A DNA stretch of 64,000 nt from assembly GCA_910579925.1 (NCBI GenBank), contig CAJTVY010000004.1:1-64000 (forward strand), given 5' to 3'. The notes under the pieces were generated by a model. The model was not told the DNA's origin, did no database searches, and saw nothing but the letters and a program-made list of their open reading frames with translations. Made by a program: the position numbers and the translations under genes. Position 1 is the first letter of the stretch. Each line of letters begins with the position of its first letter. This stretch comes from an uncultured Dorea sp. (GTDB lineage Bacteria > Bacillota > Clostridia > Lachnospirales > Lachnospiraceae). Positions 41,863 to 49,852 of this stretch are shown here, piece after piece.

Positions 41863-43044
41863 ATGAAATATCATACTTTTTTAATTAAATACGGAGAGAT
41901 AGGAATTAAAGGCAAGAACCGCTATCTGTTTGAGGATGCCCTCGTCAGACAGGTGCGGTTCGCACTGAAGGATGTGGACGGTCAGTTCGAAGTCCATAAA
42001 TCTCAGGCAAGAATCTATGTGGACTGTGAGGGGGATTACGATTATGAGGATACGGTGGAACATCTGACACGAGTATTCGGTATTGTGGGAATCTGCCCGG
42101 TGGTCCGCATGGAGGATCAGGGATTTGAGCAGTTGAAAAAAGATGTAGTCTCCTACATGGACGAGGCGTACCCGGACAAGAATCTGACGTTTAAAGTCGA
42201 GGCCAGACGCGCGAGAAAATCCTACCCCAGAACTTCCATGGAGATTAACTGTGATCTGGGTGAGGCAGTTCTTAACGCATTTCCTGAGACGAAGGTGGAC
42301 GTGCATCACCCAGACGTTATGCTGAACGTTGAGGTGCGTAATGAGATCTATGTCTATTCCCAGATTATCCCCGGGGCCGGCGGAATGCCGGTGGGAACCA
42401 ACGGGAAGGCCATGCTGCTGTTATCGGGGGGGATTGACAGCCCGGTGGCAGGATATATGATCTCCAAACGGGGCGTGGGTATTGAGGCGACATATTTTCA
42501 TGCGCCGCCCTATACAAGCGAGCGGGCGAAGCAGAAGGTGGTTGATCTGGCGAAGATTGTATCCAGGTATGCCGGACCGGTGAAACTGCATGTGGTAAAT
42601 TTTACGGATATCCAGTTATATATCTATGACCAGTGTCCTCATGATGAACTGACGATCATTATGAGGCGGTATATGATGCGGATTGCAGAGTATTTCGCAA
42701 AAAAGGACGGATGTCTGGGACTGATTACGGGTGAGAGCATTGGACAGGTGGCAAGCCAGACCATGCAGAGTCTTGCCGCAACCAATGATGTCTGTACGAT
42801 TCCGGTGTACAGGCCTGTAATCGGGTTTGACAAGCAGGAGATTGTAGATATTGCGGAGAAGATCGGGACTTATGAGACGTCTATCCAGCCGTTTGAGGAC
42901 TGCTGTACCATCTTTGTGGCAAAGCATCCGGTAACGAAGCCGAATGTGGAGGTGATTCGCAGATCAGAAGAAAAATTAAGTGAAAAGATTGAGGAACTGA
43001 TGCAGACGGCGCTTAAGACGGCGGAGATTATTGAGGTGAAATAG
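41863..43044 (+). CDS. thiI: tRNA 4-thiouridine synthetase ThiI
   Basis: 393 residues, the short form without a C-terminal rhodanese domain. A ferredoxin-like N-terminus (LIKYGEIGIKGKNRYLFEDA) and THUMP domain (about 60-165) precede the PP-loop ATP pyrophosphatase: LLLSGGIDSPVAGYMISKRG. HDELTIIMRRYMMRIAE, TGESIGQVASQT and FEDCCTIFV (with the Cys pair) follow. It activates U8 in tRNA and inserts sulfur from the upstream cysteine desulfurase; in organisms lacking the rhodanese domain the desulfurase partner supplies the persulfide. AAAGAGAAG lies before the ATG. Confidence 0.95.
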   Translation: MKYHTFLIKYGEIGIKGKNRYLFEDALVRQVRFALKDVDGQFEVHKSQARIYVDCEGDYDYEDTVEHLTRVFGIVGICPVVRMEDQGFEQLKKDVVSYMDEAYPDKNLTFKVEARRARKSYPRTSMEINCDLGEAVLNAFPETKVDVHHPDVMLNVEVRNEIYVYSQIIPGAGGMPVGTNGKAMLLLSGGIDSPVAGYMISKRGVGIEATYFHAPPYTSERAKQKVVDLAKIVSRYAGPVKLHVVNFTDIQLYIYDQCPHDELTIIMRRYMMRIAEYFAKKDGCLGLITGESIGQVASQTMQSLAATNDVCTIPVYRPVIGFDKQEIVDIAEKIGTYETSIQPFEDCCTIFVAKHPVTKPNVEVIRRSEEKLSEKIEELMQTALKTAEIIEVK

Positions 43045-43179
43045 AGGGTGCAGCGTAGCGGATGGCTGTTATGGGATCATAAGGAAAAGTATCAGGAATT
43101 GCTTCACTATTGCGGGCTGTGATTGCGATATTGGCAAAGGGGGGAGTCGGTCGGAGATAAAGACACCGAGAATAACAAA

Positions 43180-43216
43180 AAGGGCAAGGCTTTTTATCTT
43201 CAATCAGCCTGCCCTT
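43180..43216 (-). terminator. Intrinsic terminator of HPr-like gene
   Basis: AAGGGCAAGGCT (43180-43191) pairs with AGCCTGCCCTT (43206-43216) with one bulged base. On the minus strand it is followed by TTTTTGTTATT, so it ends the HPr-like transcript coming from the right. The 220 bases after thiI hold nothing else. Confidence 0.75.
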
Positions 43217-43268
43217 ATGTCCCCCAAAACCTGGTACGGGTATACTTTACTGGAAATCCAGGATTCTC

Positions 43269-43505
43269 CTACTCGCAGATATAAGCCTTAAGCGCTTCGA
43301 GAATCGTATCAATCTCAGCCGTATCAGCATGGATATTCAAGTCGATCGGCTTGGAAAGATCCAGACTGAAAATCCCCATGATTGATTTTGCATCGATCAC
43401 ATATCTTCCAGATACGAGATCGAAATCATGGTCAAATTTTGTGATATCATTTACGAAAGACTTTACCTTATCAATAGAATTCAAAGAAATCTGAACCGTT
43501 TTCAT
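43269..43505 (-). CDS. HPr-like protein without the active His
   Basis: 78 residues from the ATG at 43505, which has GGGAGG upstream (the frame is open further but unsupported). Length and pattern fit the HPr phosphocarrier fold: MKTVQISLNSIDKVKSFV, HDFDLVSGRYVIDAKSIMGI, LDLSKPIDLNI. The loop that carries His15 in HPr (GIHARPA) is replaced by NSIDKVKS, so it cannot accept phosphate from enzyme I. The helix with the regulatory serine, KSIMGI, is kept (Ser41, equal to Ser46 of HPr). This is the pattern of Crh-like regulators. It is a single minus-strand gene with its own terminator, diverging from mtaB. Role uncertain, perhaps carbon-source regulation. Confidence 0.82.
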   Translation of the reverse strand: MKTVQISLNSIDKVKSFVNDITKFDHDFDLVSGRYVIDAKSIMGIFSLDLSKPIDLNIHADTAEIDTILEALKAYICE

Positions 43506-43711
43506 TGGATGAAACCTCCCTTGTTTATTTTCTTGTTCTATACCTATCTTAAGATTAAGAGGCAGAAAAGTCAAGGAACAATTTGCCAAAGTTATCAAGT
43601 ATTCTTTTGGAAGTGTTCTTGCAATCTGCATAGGACCGAAAAAATATATGCAGACATCAAGGCGCGGGTAAGCCCGGTTCAATTACATGAAAGAAAGGAA
43701 TAGCCGTAGAT

Positions 43712-44995
43712 ATGAAAAAAGCAGCGTTACATAATCTTGGATGTAAAGTGAATGCGTACGAAACGGAAGCAATGCAGGAACTTCTGGTAAGAAACGGATA
43801 TGAGATCGTACCGTTTGAGGAGAAGGCGGACGTCTATATTATCAATACATGTACTGTTACCAACATGGCAGACCGCAAATCAAGGCAGATGCTGCATCGG
43901 GCAAGAAAGAGGAATAAAGATGCGGTTGTGGTGGCCTGCGGCTGCTATGTCCAGGCGAAAGACGGAAAGCAGGATGAATGTGTGGATATTGTCATCGGAA
44001 ATAACCGGAAGAAGAATCTGATCGAGATTCTTGCAGACTATGAGATCCGCACAAAAGCGAATCGTACAGATCTGATTGACATTAATCATACGAATGAATA
44101 TGAAGAACTGCACCTTGAGCGTACGGCAGAACATACCCGGGCTTATGTGAAAGTGCAGGACGGCTGTAACCAGTTCTGTAGCTATTGTATCATTCCCTAT
44201 GTCAGAGGACGGGTCAGAAGCCGCAGCCGGGACAGTGTGCTTAGAGAGATCCGGAAACTTGCGGACAACGGCTATAAAGAGGTGGTACTGACGGGAATCC
44301 ATCTGAGTTCCTATGGTGTGGATACAAAGGACGGCCTGCTGAATCTGATCTGTGCGGTCCACGAAATTCAAGGAATTAAGAGAATTCGCCTGGGGTCCCT
44401 GGAACCCGGAATTATTACGGAAGAATTTGTAAAGACAATTGCGGAACTTCCGAAAATCTGCCCACATTTTCATCTTTCTTTGCAAAGCGGCTGCGATGCC
44501 ACACTAAAACGAATGAACCGCCGCTATACCTCGGAAGAATATTATGAGAAATGTGTGCTTCTGCGAAAATATTTTACCAGGCCGGCGTTGACCACCGATG
44601 TAATCACAGGTTTTCCGGGAGAGACGGAGGAGGAATTCGCACAGTCGAAAGCATTTATCGACAAGGTGGGATTCTATGAAACCCATGTGTTTAAATACTC
44701 GAAGAGGGAAGGAACGAAAGCGGCAGTCATGGAGAACCAGGTGCCTGATGTGGTGAAGACTGCCCGCAGCAGTGAGCTTCTGGAACTTGGAAGAAAGAAG
44801 CAGGCGGCCTACGAGGAAGCAATGATCGGAACGGTGCAGGAGATTCTGGTGGAAGAAGAAATTCTGATAGAAGAAGAACGTTATCAGACGGGACATACCA
44901 GAGAATATGTTAAGGTTTTACAGAAAACAGACGAAAACAGGGTGAATGAGATAGTAAATGTAGAAATTGAGAGCCGTTTACAAATAATTCATTGA
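43712..44995 (+). CDS. mtaB: tRNA t6A37 methylthiotransferase MtaB
   Basis: 427 residues, radical-SAM enzyme that turns t6A37 into ms2t6A37 in tRNAs reading ANN codons. The N-terminal MTTase domain has LGCKVNAYETEAM, NTCTVTNMADRKSRQ and ACGCYVQ with the three Cys of the auxiliary cluster. The radical-SAM cluster is in QDGCNQFCSYCIIPYVRGR (C-x3-C-x2-C). VLTGIHLSSYGVD, LGSLEPGIITEEF, HFHLSLQSGCDATLKRMNRRY and TDVITGFPGETEEEF are MtaB signatures. A short TRAM-like C-terminus follows. AAAGGAATAG lies upstream of the ATG. Confidence 0.94.
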   Translation: MKKAALHNLGCKVNAYETEAMQELLVRNGYEIVPFEEKADVYIINTCTVTNMADRKSRQMLHRARKRNKDAVVVACGCYVQAKDGKQDECVDIVIGNNRKKNLIEILADYEIRTKANRTDLIDINHTNEYEELHLERTAEHTRAYVKVQDGCNQFCSYCIIPYVRGRVRSRSRDSVLREIRKLADNGYKEVVLTGIHLSSYGVDTKDGLLNLICAVHEIQGIKRIRLGSLEPGIITEEFVKTIAELPKICPHFHLSLQSGCDATLKRMNRRYTSEEYYEKCVLLRKYFTRPALTTDVITGFPGETEEEFAQSKAFIDKVGFYETHVFKYSKREGTKAAVMENQVPDVVKTARSSELLELGRKKQAAYEEAMIGTVQEILVEEEILIEEERYQTGHTREYVKVLQKTDENRVNEIVNVEIESRLQIIH

Positions 44996-45052
44996 ATTTT
45001 TCCTGTTAATAGGTTAGAATAACAATGAAGTATTTTTGGAGGACGTGAGTAT

Positions 45053-45316
45053 ATGAGAGATTTAAGCAGCACACAGTTTTTTCAGGTAGAAAGCGGTCCA
45101 CAGATTCAAGCAAAAGATATACTTGAGATTGTGTACAGGGCATTAAGTGAGAAGGGATATAATCCGGTGAACCAGATTGTAGGATATATTATGTCAGGGG
45201 ATCCGACTTATATCACAAGTTACGACGGGGCAAGAAGCCTGATCATGAAGATGGAGCGGGACGAACTGGTGGAAGAGATGCTTAAGACGTATATTGAGCA
45301 CAACAGATGGGTATAA
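45053..45316 (+). CDS. ireB: IreB-family regulatory phosphoprotein
   Basis: 87 residues (the family length; formerly DUF965). DLSSTQFFQVESGPQIQAKD, ILEIVYRALSEKGYNPVNQI, VGYIMSGDPTYITSYDGARS and MLKTYIEHNR cover the whole protein and match the family strongly. The N-terminal Thr/Ser are phosphorylated by the IreK Ser/Thr kinase in Enterococcus, where IreB tunes wall-stress resistance. GGAGG precedes the ATG. It lies 3 bases before ruvX, the conserved ireB-ruvX order of Firmicutes. Confidence 0.94.
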   Translation: MRDLSSTQFFQVESGPQIQAKDILEIVYRALSEKGYNPVNQIVGYIMSGDPTYITSYDGARSLIMKMERDELVEEMLKTYIEHNRWV

Positions 45317-45319
45317 TCT

Positions 45320-45766
45320 ATGAGAATCATGGGACTGGACTACGGCTCTAAGACAGTAGGCGTAGCAATCAGTGATGCTCTGGGTATTACAGCCCAGGGG
45401 ATAGAAACGATTGGCCGCAAGGAAGAGAACAAGCTGCGCAGGACCTGTGCGCGTATCGAGGAATTGATTAAGGAGTACGGGGTAGAGCGTATTGTGCTTG
45501 GGTTTCCGAAGCATATGAACAATGATATTGGGGATCGGGCGGAACAATCCATAGAGTTTGGAAAGATGCTTACCCGACGGACGGGGATTGAGGTCGTGAT
45601 GTGGGACGAGCGTCTGACTACAGTAGAAGCAGAACGGACTTTGATTGAGAATCGTGTGAGACGGGAAGACCGCAAGAAGTATATTGATAAGGTTGCGGCT
45701 GTTATTATATTACAGGGATATCTGGATTCTCTGTCTTTTGTGAATCCTGGATGTGATATGTCATAA
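45320..45766 (+). CDS. ruvX: Holliday junction resolvase-like YqgF/RuvX
   Basis: 148 residues, RNase H-like fold. MRIMGLDYGSKTVGVAISD carries the first catalytic Asp; RIVLGFPKHMNNDIGDRAE the conserved GxPxxxxG region; VMWDERLTTVEAERTLIE the second acidic site; and DKVAAVIILQGYLD the C-terminal Asp helix. Implicated in processing of 16S rRNA 5' ends or in junction resolution. It is 3 bases after ireB; its own ribosome site would lie inside the ireB end, so translation is likely coupled. Confidence 0.93.
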   Translation: MRIMGLDYGSKTVGVAISDALGITAQGIETIGRKEENKLRRTCARIEELIKEYGVERIVLGFPKHMNNDIGDRAEQSIEFGKMLTRRTGIEVVMWDERLTTVEAERTLIENRVRREDRKKYIDKVAAVIILQGYLDSLSFVNPGCDMS

Positions 45767-45857
45767 TATGGCTGATTCCGGCGGCAGATTTCTTATCCTG
45801 CAAAAAGCAGGGGATTGTAGAGCGGTTTCAGAAGAAGTGTTCTTGAGGAGTTTTAAT

Positions 45858-46118
45858 ATGGAGAAGATAAGATTCCGGGCGGAAGGGATTCCGGAGGAAG
45901 TGGATTTTTTTGTGCTGGAACAGACGAAGGTTAATGGCGTGTCCTATATTCTGGTCACTGATTCGGAAGAGGGGGATGCAGAGTGCCTGATTCTTAAGGA
46001 TACGTCAGAGGGAACGTCATCAGACAGTGTTTATGCGGTTGTTGAGGATGATGTGGAACTTACGGCTATATCGAAGATATTCGAAGAGCTGCTCGATGAT
46101 GTCGAGATCGAAAGGTAA
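45858..46118 (+). CDS. DUF1292 protein
   Basis: 86 residues from the ATG at 45858, which follows GAGGAG; the same frame is open from 45753 inside ruvX but that part is not conserved. The protein is small and acidic: VDFFVLEQTKVNGVSYILVT, then ECLILKDTS and a conserved end ELTAISKIFEELLDDVEIE. The DUF1292 (YrzB) family almost always lies between ruvX and fur in Firmicutes, as here. Function unknown. It is 6 bases from the fur start. Confidence 0.88.
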   Translation: MEKIRFRAEGIPEEVDFFVLEQTKVNGVSYILVTDSEEGDAECLILKDTSEGTSSDSVYAVVEDDVELTAISKIFEELLDDVEIER

Positions 46119-46124
46119 TATACT

Positions 46125-46583
46125 ATGTCCATCAGTAAAGAGAATTTTAAGAAAATGCTGAAAGAAAAGGGTCTTAAAGTGACCAACCAGCGGTTGCTTG
46201 TATTAGAGGTACTCGCAGATCATCGCGATAAGCATATGACTGCGGAAGACATTTATGAACTGGTAAAGGAAGACTATCCGGATATCGGACTGGCTACCAT
46301 TTACCGGACTGTGCAGTTGTTACGGGAAATGCAGTTGGTGGATCGGATCAATCTTGACGATGGATGCCTGCGCTATGAGATCAGCGATATGTCTGACGGG
46401 GAGACAAAGCATCATCATCATCATCTGATATGTAAGACATGTGGAAAAGTGGTTCCGTTTGAAGAAGACCTCTTAGATGAATTAGAGCGTCTTGTTGAGC
46501 AGGAGACGGGATTCCATGTGTCAGACCACGAATTAAAGTTCTACGGACAATGCCAAGAGTGCCTGAAAATGGCAGGACAATAG
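46125..46583 (+). CDS. Fur-family metalloregulator
   Basis: 152 residues. The winged helix (about 8-85) reads KMLKEKGLKVTNQRLLVLEV, MTAEDIYELVKEDYPDIGLA, TIYRTVQLLREMQLVDRI. The dimer/metal domain has ETKHHHHHLICKTCGKVVPF, with a run of five His and the first C-x2-C, and GQCQECL with the second, so a structural Zn(Cys)4 site is expected. The group includes iron (Fur), zinc (Zur) and peroxide (PerR) sensors; the conserved position after ruvX-DUF1292 favours a general Fur-type repressor, but the metal cannot be told from sequence alone. RBS is weak because the gene follows by 6 bases. Confidence 0.9.
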   Translation: MSISKENFKKMLKEKGLKVTNQRLLVLEVLADHRDKHMTAEDIYELVKEDYPDIGLATIYRTVQLLREMQLVDRINLDDGCLRYEISDMSDGETKHHHHHLICKTCGKVVPFEEDLLDELERLVEQETGFHVSDHELKFYGQCQECLKMAGQ

Positions 46584-46610
46584 AACGGAGACGCACGTGG
46601 AGGTGTAAAT

Positions 46611-48278
46611 TTGAAGAGAGAAAACAATGGAAAATTGCGAATCATTCCGCTTGGAGGTCTGGAAAAAATCGGAATGAATATCACTGCCTTCGAGTATGAA
46701 GACAGTATTATTGTCGTGGATTGCGGTCTGGCATTCCCGGAGGATGATATGCTGGGGATTGATCTCGTCATCCCGGATGTGACCTATTTAAAAGACAATA
46801 TCCAGAAGGTGAAAGGATTCGTGATTACGCATGGACATGAAGATCATATCGGCGCATTATGCTATGTATTGCGGGAGATGAATCTTCCAATCTATGCGAC
46901 AAAGCTTACGATGGGAATTATTGAGAGAAAATTAACGGAGCATAACCTGCTTAGAAGCACCAGGAGAAAAGTGGTTAAGCACGGGCAGTCTATAAACCTT
47001 GGTCAGTTCAGGATCGAGTTTATTAAGACGAATCACAGTATTCAGGATGCAGCTGCGCTGGCGATTTATTCTCCAGCAGGAATTGTTGTGCATACGGGAG
47101 ACTTTAAGGTGGATTATACGCCGGTATTCGGCGATGCCATTGATCTGCAGCGGTTTGCGGAGATTGGGAAGAAGGGTGTACTGGCGTTAATGTCCGACAG
47201 TACCAATGCGGAACGTAAAGGTTTTACCCAGTCGGAACGGACGGTTGGAATTACCTTTGATCATATATTTTCGGAACACCAGAATACCAGGATCATTATT
47301 GCCACCTTTGCATCCAACGTAGACCGGGTGCAGCAGATTATTAATTCGGCGTGCAAGTATGACCGGAAAGTGGTGGTGGAAGGGCGCAGCATGGTAAACA
47401 TTATCCAGGTTGCCCAGGAACTGGGGTATCTGAATGTGCCGGACAAAACGTTGATTGAGATCGACCAGCTTAAGAATTATCCTCCAGAGAAGACTGTGCT
47501 GATTACAACAGGAAGCCAGGGAGAATCCATGGCCGCACTGTCCCGTATGGCGGCGGATGTGCATAAGAAGGTGACGATTATGCCAGGCGACACAGTCATA
47601 TTCAGTTCCAATCCGATTCCTGGTAATGAGAAGTCGGTTTCCAGGGTGATCAACGAACTTTCTGCAAAGGGAGCGGACGTGATCTTTTCGGATGCCCATG
47701 TATCCGGGCATGCGTGCCAGGAAGAACTGAAGCTGATCTATTCATTGGTGAAACCTAAGTATGCGATTCCGGTACACGGGGAATACCGTCATCTGAAGGC
47801 AAATGCCGGGATTGCCACTACGCTTGGGATTCCGAAGGAGAATGTGTTCATCCTCCAGTCAGGAGACGTGCTGGAACTTTGTTCCCAGGAGGCAAAAGTG
47901 GTGGATAAAGTTCATACCGGAGAGATTCTGGTAGACGGCCTTGGAGTGGGCGATGTAGGGAATATTGTGCTTCGTGACAGACAGCATCTGGCTGAAGACG
48001 GGATCCTGATCGTGGTGCTGACCCTTGAGAAGGGGAGCAATCAGCTTCTTGCCGGGCCGGATATCGTATCGCGCGGATTCGTGTATGTGAGGGAGTCTGA
48101 AGGACTGATGGAGGAAGCGCGGAACGTGGTGACGGAGGCGGTGGAAGACTGTCTGCTGCATCAGCGGAATGCGGACTGGAGTAAGATTAAGATGGTGATT
48201 CGGGATATCATGAATGAGTTTATCTGGAAACGGACAAAGAGAAGACCAATGGTGCTTCCGATTATTATGGATGTTTAA
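46611..48278 (+). CDS. rnj: Ribonuclease J
   Basis: 555 residues, beginning with TTG at 46611 preceded by GGAGGTG; no ATG fits the conserved N-terminus KLRIIPLGGLEKIGMNITAF. The metallo-beta-lactamase motifs are DCGLAFPEDDMLG, VITHGHEDHIGALCYVL (HxHxDH zinc site), VVHTGDFKVDYTPVFG, and the beta-CASP part has SDSTNAERKGFTQSE, GRSMVNIIQ, TGSQGESMAALSRMA and DAHVSGHACQEELKLI, with PVHGEYRHLKANAGIA near the end. It degrades and matures RNA as a 5' exonuclease and endonuclease, often in complex with other RNases. It closes the ireB-ruvX-DUF1292-fur run. Confidence 0.95.
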   Translation: MKRENNGKLRIIPLGGLEKIGMNITAFEYEDSIIVVDCGLAFPEDDMLGIDLVIPDVTYLKDNIQKVKGFVITHGHEDHIGALCYVLREMNLPIYATKLTMGIIERKLTEHNLLRSTRRKVVKHGQSINLGQFRIEFIKTNHSIQDAAALAIYSPAGIVVHTGDFKVDYTPVFGDAIDLQRFAEIGKKGVLALMSDSTNAERKGFTQSERTVGITFDHIFSEHQNTRIIIATFASNVDRVQQIINSACKYDRKVVVEGRSMVNIIQVAQELGYLNVPDKTLIEIDQLKNYPPEKTVLITTGSQGESMAALSRMAADVHKKVTIMPGDTVIFSSNPIPGNEKSVSRVINELSAKGADVIFSDAHVSGHACQEELKLIYSLVKPKYAIPVHGEYRHLKANAGIATTLGIPKENVFILQSGDVLELCSQEAKVVDKVHTGEILVDGLGVGDVGNIVLRDRQHLAEDGILIVVLTLEKGSNQLLAGPDIVSRGFVYVRESEGLMEEARNVVTEAVEDCLLHQRNADWSKIKMVIRDIMNEFIWKRTKRRPMVLPIIMDV

Positions 48279-48330
48279 TGTAGTTTGGCGGTATGAAGCT
48301 GCCAGAAGCCTTTTATTGGTTTTATGGATG

Positions 48331-48366
48331 GAGACGATTCTTCTGTAGGAGTCGTCTCTTTTTTAT
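48331..48366 (+). terminator. Intrinsic terminator of RNase J gene
   Basis: GAGACGATTC (48331-48340) and GAGTCGTCTC (48349-48358) pair around TTCTGTAG and are followed by TTTTTTAT. The T run is also the first arm of repeat copy 2, as at the end of glmS. Confidence 0.85.
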
Positions 48367-48501
48367 TTTATAGGAAAGACCTTGTCACGCTAACGCGTGA
48401 AAGTATCTTTCCTATAAGATAAAAATAATATGCGCACTCGCACAAGAGGTAAAATATTGCTTCGCAATTGTACTCGGCGCAGGAATGTGCTTTGCACATT
48501 C
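48360..48501 (+). repeat. Modular hairpin repeat, copy 2
   Basis: Module A (48360-48379 with 48406-48425) is a 20-pair hairpin with one G-T pair; its loop holds TCACGC-TAAC-GCGTGA, fully paired here but not in copy 1. Module B (48431-48481) is almost identical to copy 1 and keeps the ACTC/TCG internal loop. Module C is short: GAATGTGC-TTT-GCACATTC (48483-48501), a different sequence from copy 1. It lies between the RNase J terminator and the gntR operator. Confidence 0.8.
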
Positions 48502-48512
48502 TTTATTCTATT

Positions 48513-48571
48513 ATAGTAAACAGTATAAAACAGTTGACAACAGTAGAAAACTGTTTTATACTGTTTACTAT
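48513..48571 (+). promoter_or_regulatory. gntR promoter inside a perfect 23-base inverted repeat
   Basis: TTGACA (48534-48539) and TATACT (48557-48562) with a 17-base spacer form a near-consensus promoter. It is enclosed by a perfect inverted repeat of 23-base arms (48513-48535 and 48549-48571) built of ACAGT/ACTGT half-sites: TAGTAAACAGTATAAAACAG and its complement. The arms cover both promoter boxes, so a bound GntR dimer or tetramer should block RNA polymerase. Strongly suggests autorepression of the following gntR-ABC operon. Confidence 0.8.
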
Positions 48572-48585
48572 GAAGGAGGGATGAA

Positions 48586-48957
48586 ATGAAGTTAATCATT
48601 AATCATTCTTCCATGCAGCCAATCTACGAACAGATTGTGGAGCAGATTAAGAGCAGGGTCATGCATGGAGAACTGAAAGAAGATACGGCGCTGCCGTCAG
48701 TACGGACGCTGGCGAAGGAACTGAAGGTCAGTGCGCTGACGGTGAAGAAAGCATATGACGTACTGGAAGAGGAAGGCTTCGTGAATACGGTTCATGGAAA
48801 AGGCAGCTTTGTGGCTTTTGCCAGCCAGGGGTTAATGCTTGAGGAAAAGAAGAAGGAAGTAGAAGGGGATCTGGAAAGGGCGATCCGGAAAGGGAGAAGC
48901 TGCGGGATGACGGATTCGGAGATTCAGACATTATTCGAACTTATTCTGGAAGACTAA
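48586..48957 (+). CDS. GntR-family regulator (YtrA subfamily)
   Basis: 123 residues. Winged helix: QPIYEQIVEQIKSRVMHGEL, ALPSVRTLAKELKVSALTVK, KAYDVLEEEGFVNTVHGKGSF. The C-terminal part is only about 45 residues of helix, without a ligand domain, as in YtrA-type regulators that sit before ABC transporter genes. A GGAGGG site precedes the ATG. The promoter lies within a 23-base inverted repeat directly upstream. The next two genes are an ABC ATPase and its permease, the usual YtrA arrangement; in Bacillus such operons respond to wall-active antibiotics. Confidence 0.9.
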   Translation: MKLIINHSSMQPIYEQIVEQIKSRVMHGELKEDTALPSVRTLAKELKVSALTVKKAYDVLEEEGFVNTVHGKGSFVAFASQGLMLEEKKKEVEGDLERAIRKGRSCGMTDSEIQTLFELILED

Positions 48958-49006
48958 AATAATGCGCTAGAAAGAATAATGAGATGTAATTAGGAGGATT
49001 GACAGA

Positions 49007-49852
49007 ATGTTGAGATTGACGAAAGTAAGGAAAGAGTACGAGGGTTTTTCGCTGGACTGTTCTCTGAAAGTGCAGGAAGGATGCGTGACCGGGCTGATTG
49101 GAAAGAACGGAGCAGGGAAGAGTACCACATTTAAAGCGATTCTGGGGCTTTTGAAGACCGACGGAGGTAGTATTGAGATTTTGGGAAAGCCGGTTCATGA
49201 GATCGGGAACAAAGAAAAGGAGAATATCGGAGTCGTGATGTCGGACGCAGGATTCAGCGGCTATCTGACGATTCAAGATTTAATTCCCATGCTCAAAAGC
49301 ATGTACAGGAATTTTCATGAAGAAGAATTCCAGAGAAAATGCAAAAATTTCAGACTTCCCATGAATAAGAAGATTAAGGAATTTTCCACAGGAATGAAGC
49401 GGAAACTGCAAGTGCTGGCGGCGCTTACGCATGAGGCGAGGCTGCTAATTCTGGACGAACCTACAGCCGGACTGGATGTGGTTGCAAGAGATGAGCTTCT
49501 GGATATGCTCAGGTCTTATATGGAACAGGAAGGAAGGTCGATTCTGGTCAGTTCCCATATTTCCAGTGATCTGGAAGGACTATGCGATGACATTTACATG
49601 ATTGATGACGGGAAGATTGTATTCTATGAGGAAACGGACGTCTTATTAGACCGCTACGGAATCCTGAAGGTGACGCCAGCGCAGTTTGAAAGAATCGAAC
49701 AGGAACAGATCCTGCGCCATAAGAAGGAAGAATTCGGCTATAGCTGCCTGACGGATCAAAGGCAGTTCTTTCAGGAAAATTACCCGGATATAGCGATTGA
49801 GAAAGGAAATATTGACGAGTTGATGATGATGATGATACGAGGTGAAAAGTAA
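49007..49852 (+). CDS. ABC transporter ATP-binding protein
   Basis: 281 residues. Walker A GLIGKNGAGKSTTFKAI, Q-loop region VVMSDAGFS (Asp replaces the usual Gln neighbourhood), signature KEFSTGMKRKLQVLAALTHE (variant FSTGM), Walker B LLILDEPTAGLDV and switch ILVSSHISSDLEGL. The C-terminal 60 residues follow the pattern of the export-type ATPases of the CcmA/YtrB class. It powers the permease encoded next, whose start overlaps this stop by one base (TAATG). Likely exports a peptide, lipid or drug. It follows gntR by 49 bases with TAGGAGG as ribosome site. Confidence 0.92.
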   Translation: MLRLTKVRKEYEGFSLDCSLKVQEGCVTGLIGKNGAGKSTTFKAILGLLKTDGGSIEILGKPVHEIGNKEKENIGVVMSDAGFSGYLTIQDLIPMLKSMYRNFHEEEFQRKCKNFRLPMNKKIKEFSTGMKRKLQVLAALTHEARLLILDEPTAGLDVVARDELLDMLRSYMEQEGRSILVSSHISSDLEGLCDDIYMIDDGKIVFYEETDVLLDRYGILKVTPAQFERIEQEQILRHKKEEFGYSCLTDQRQFFQENYPDIAIEKGNIDELMMMMIRGEK

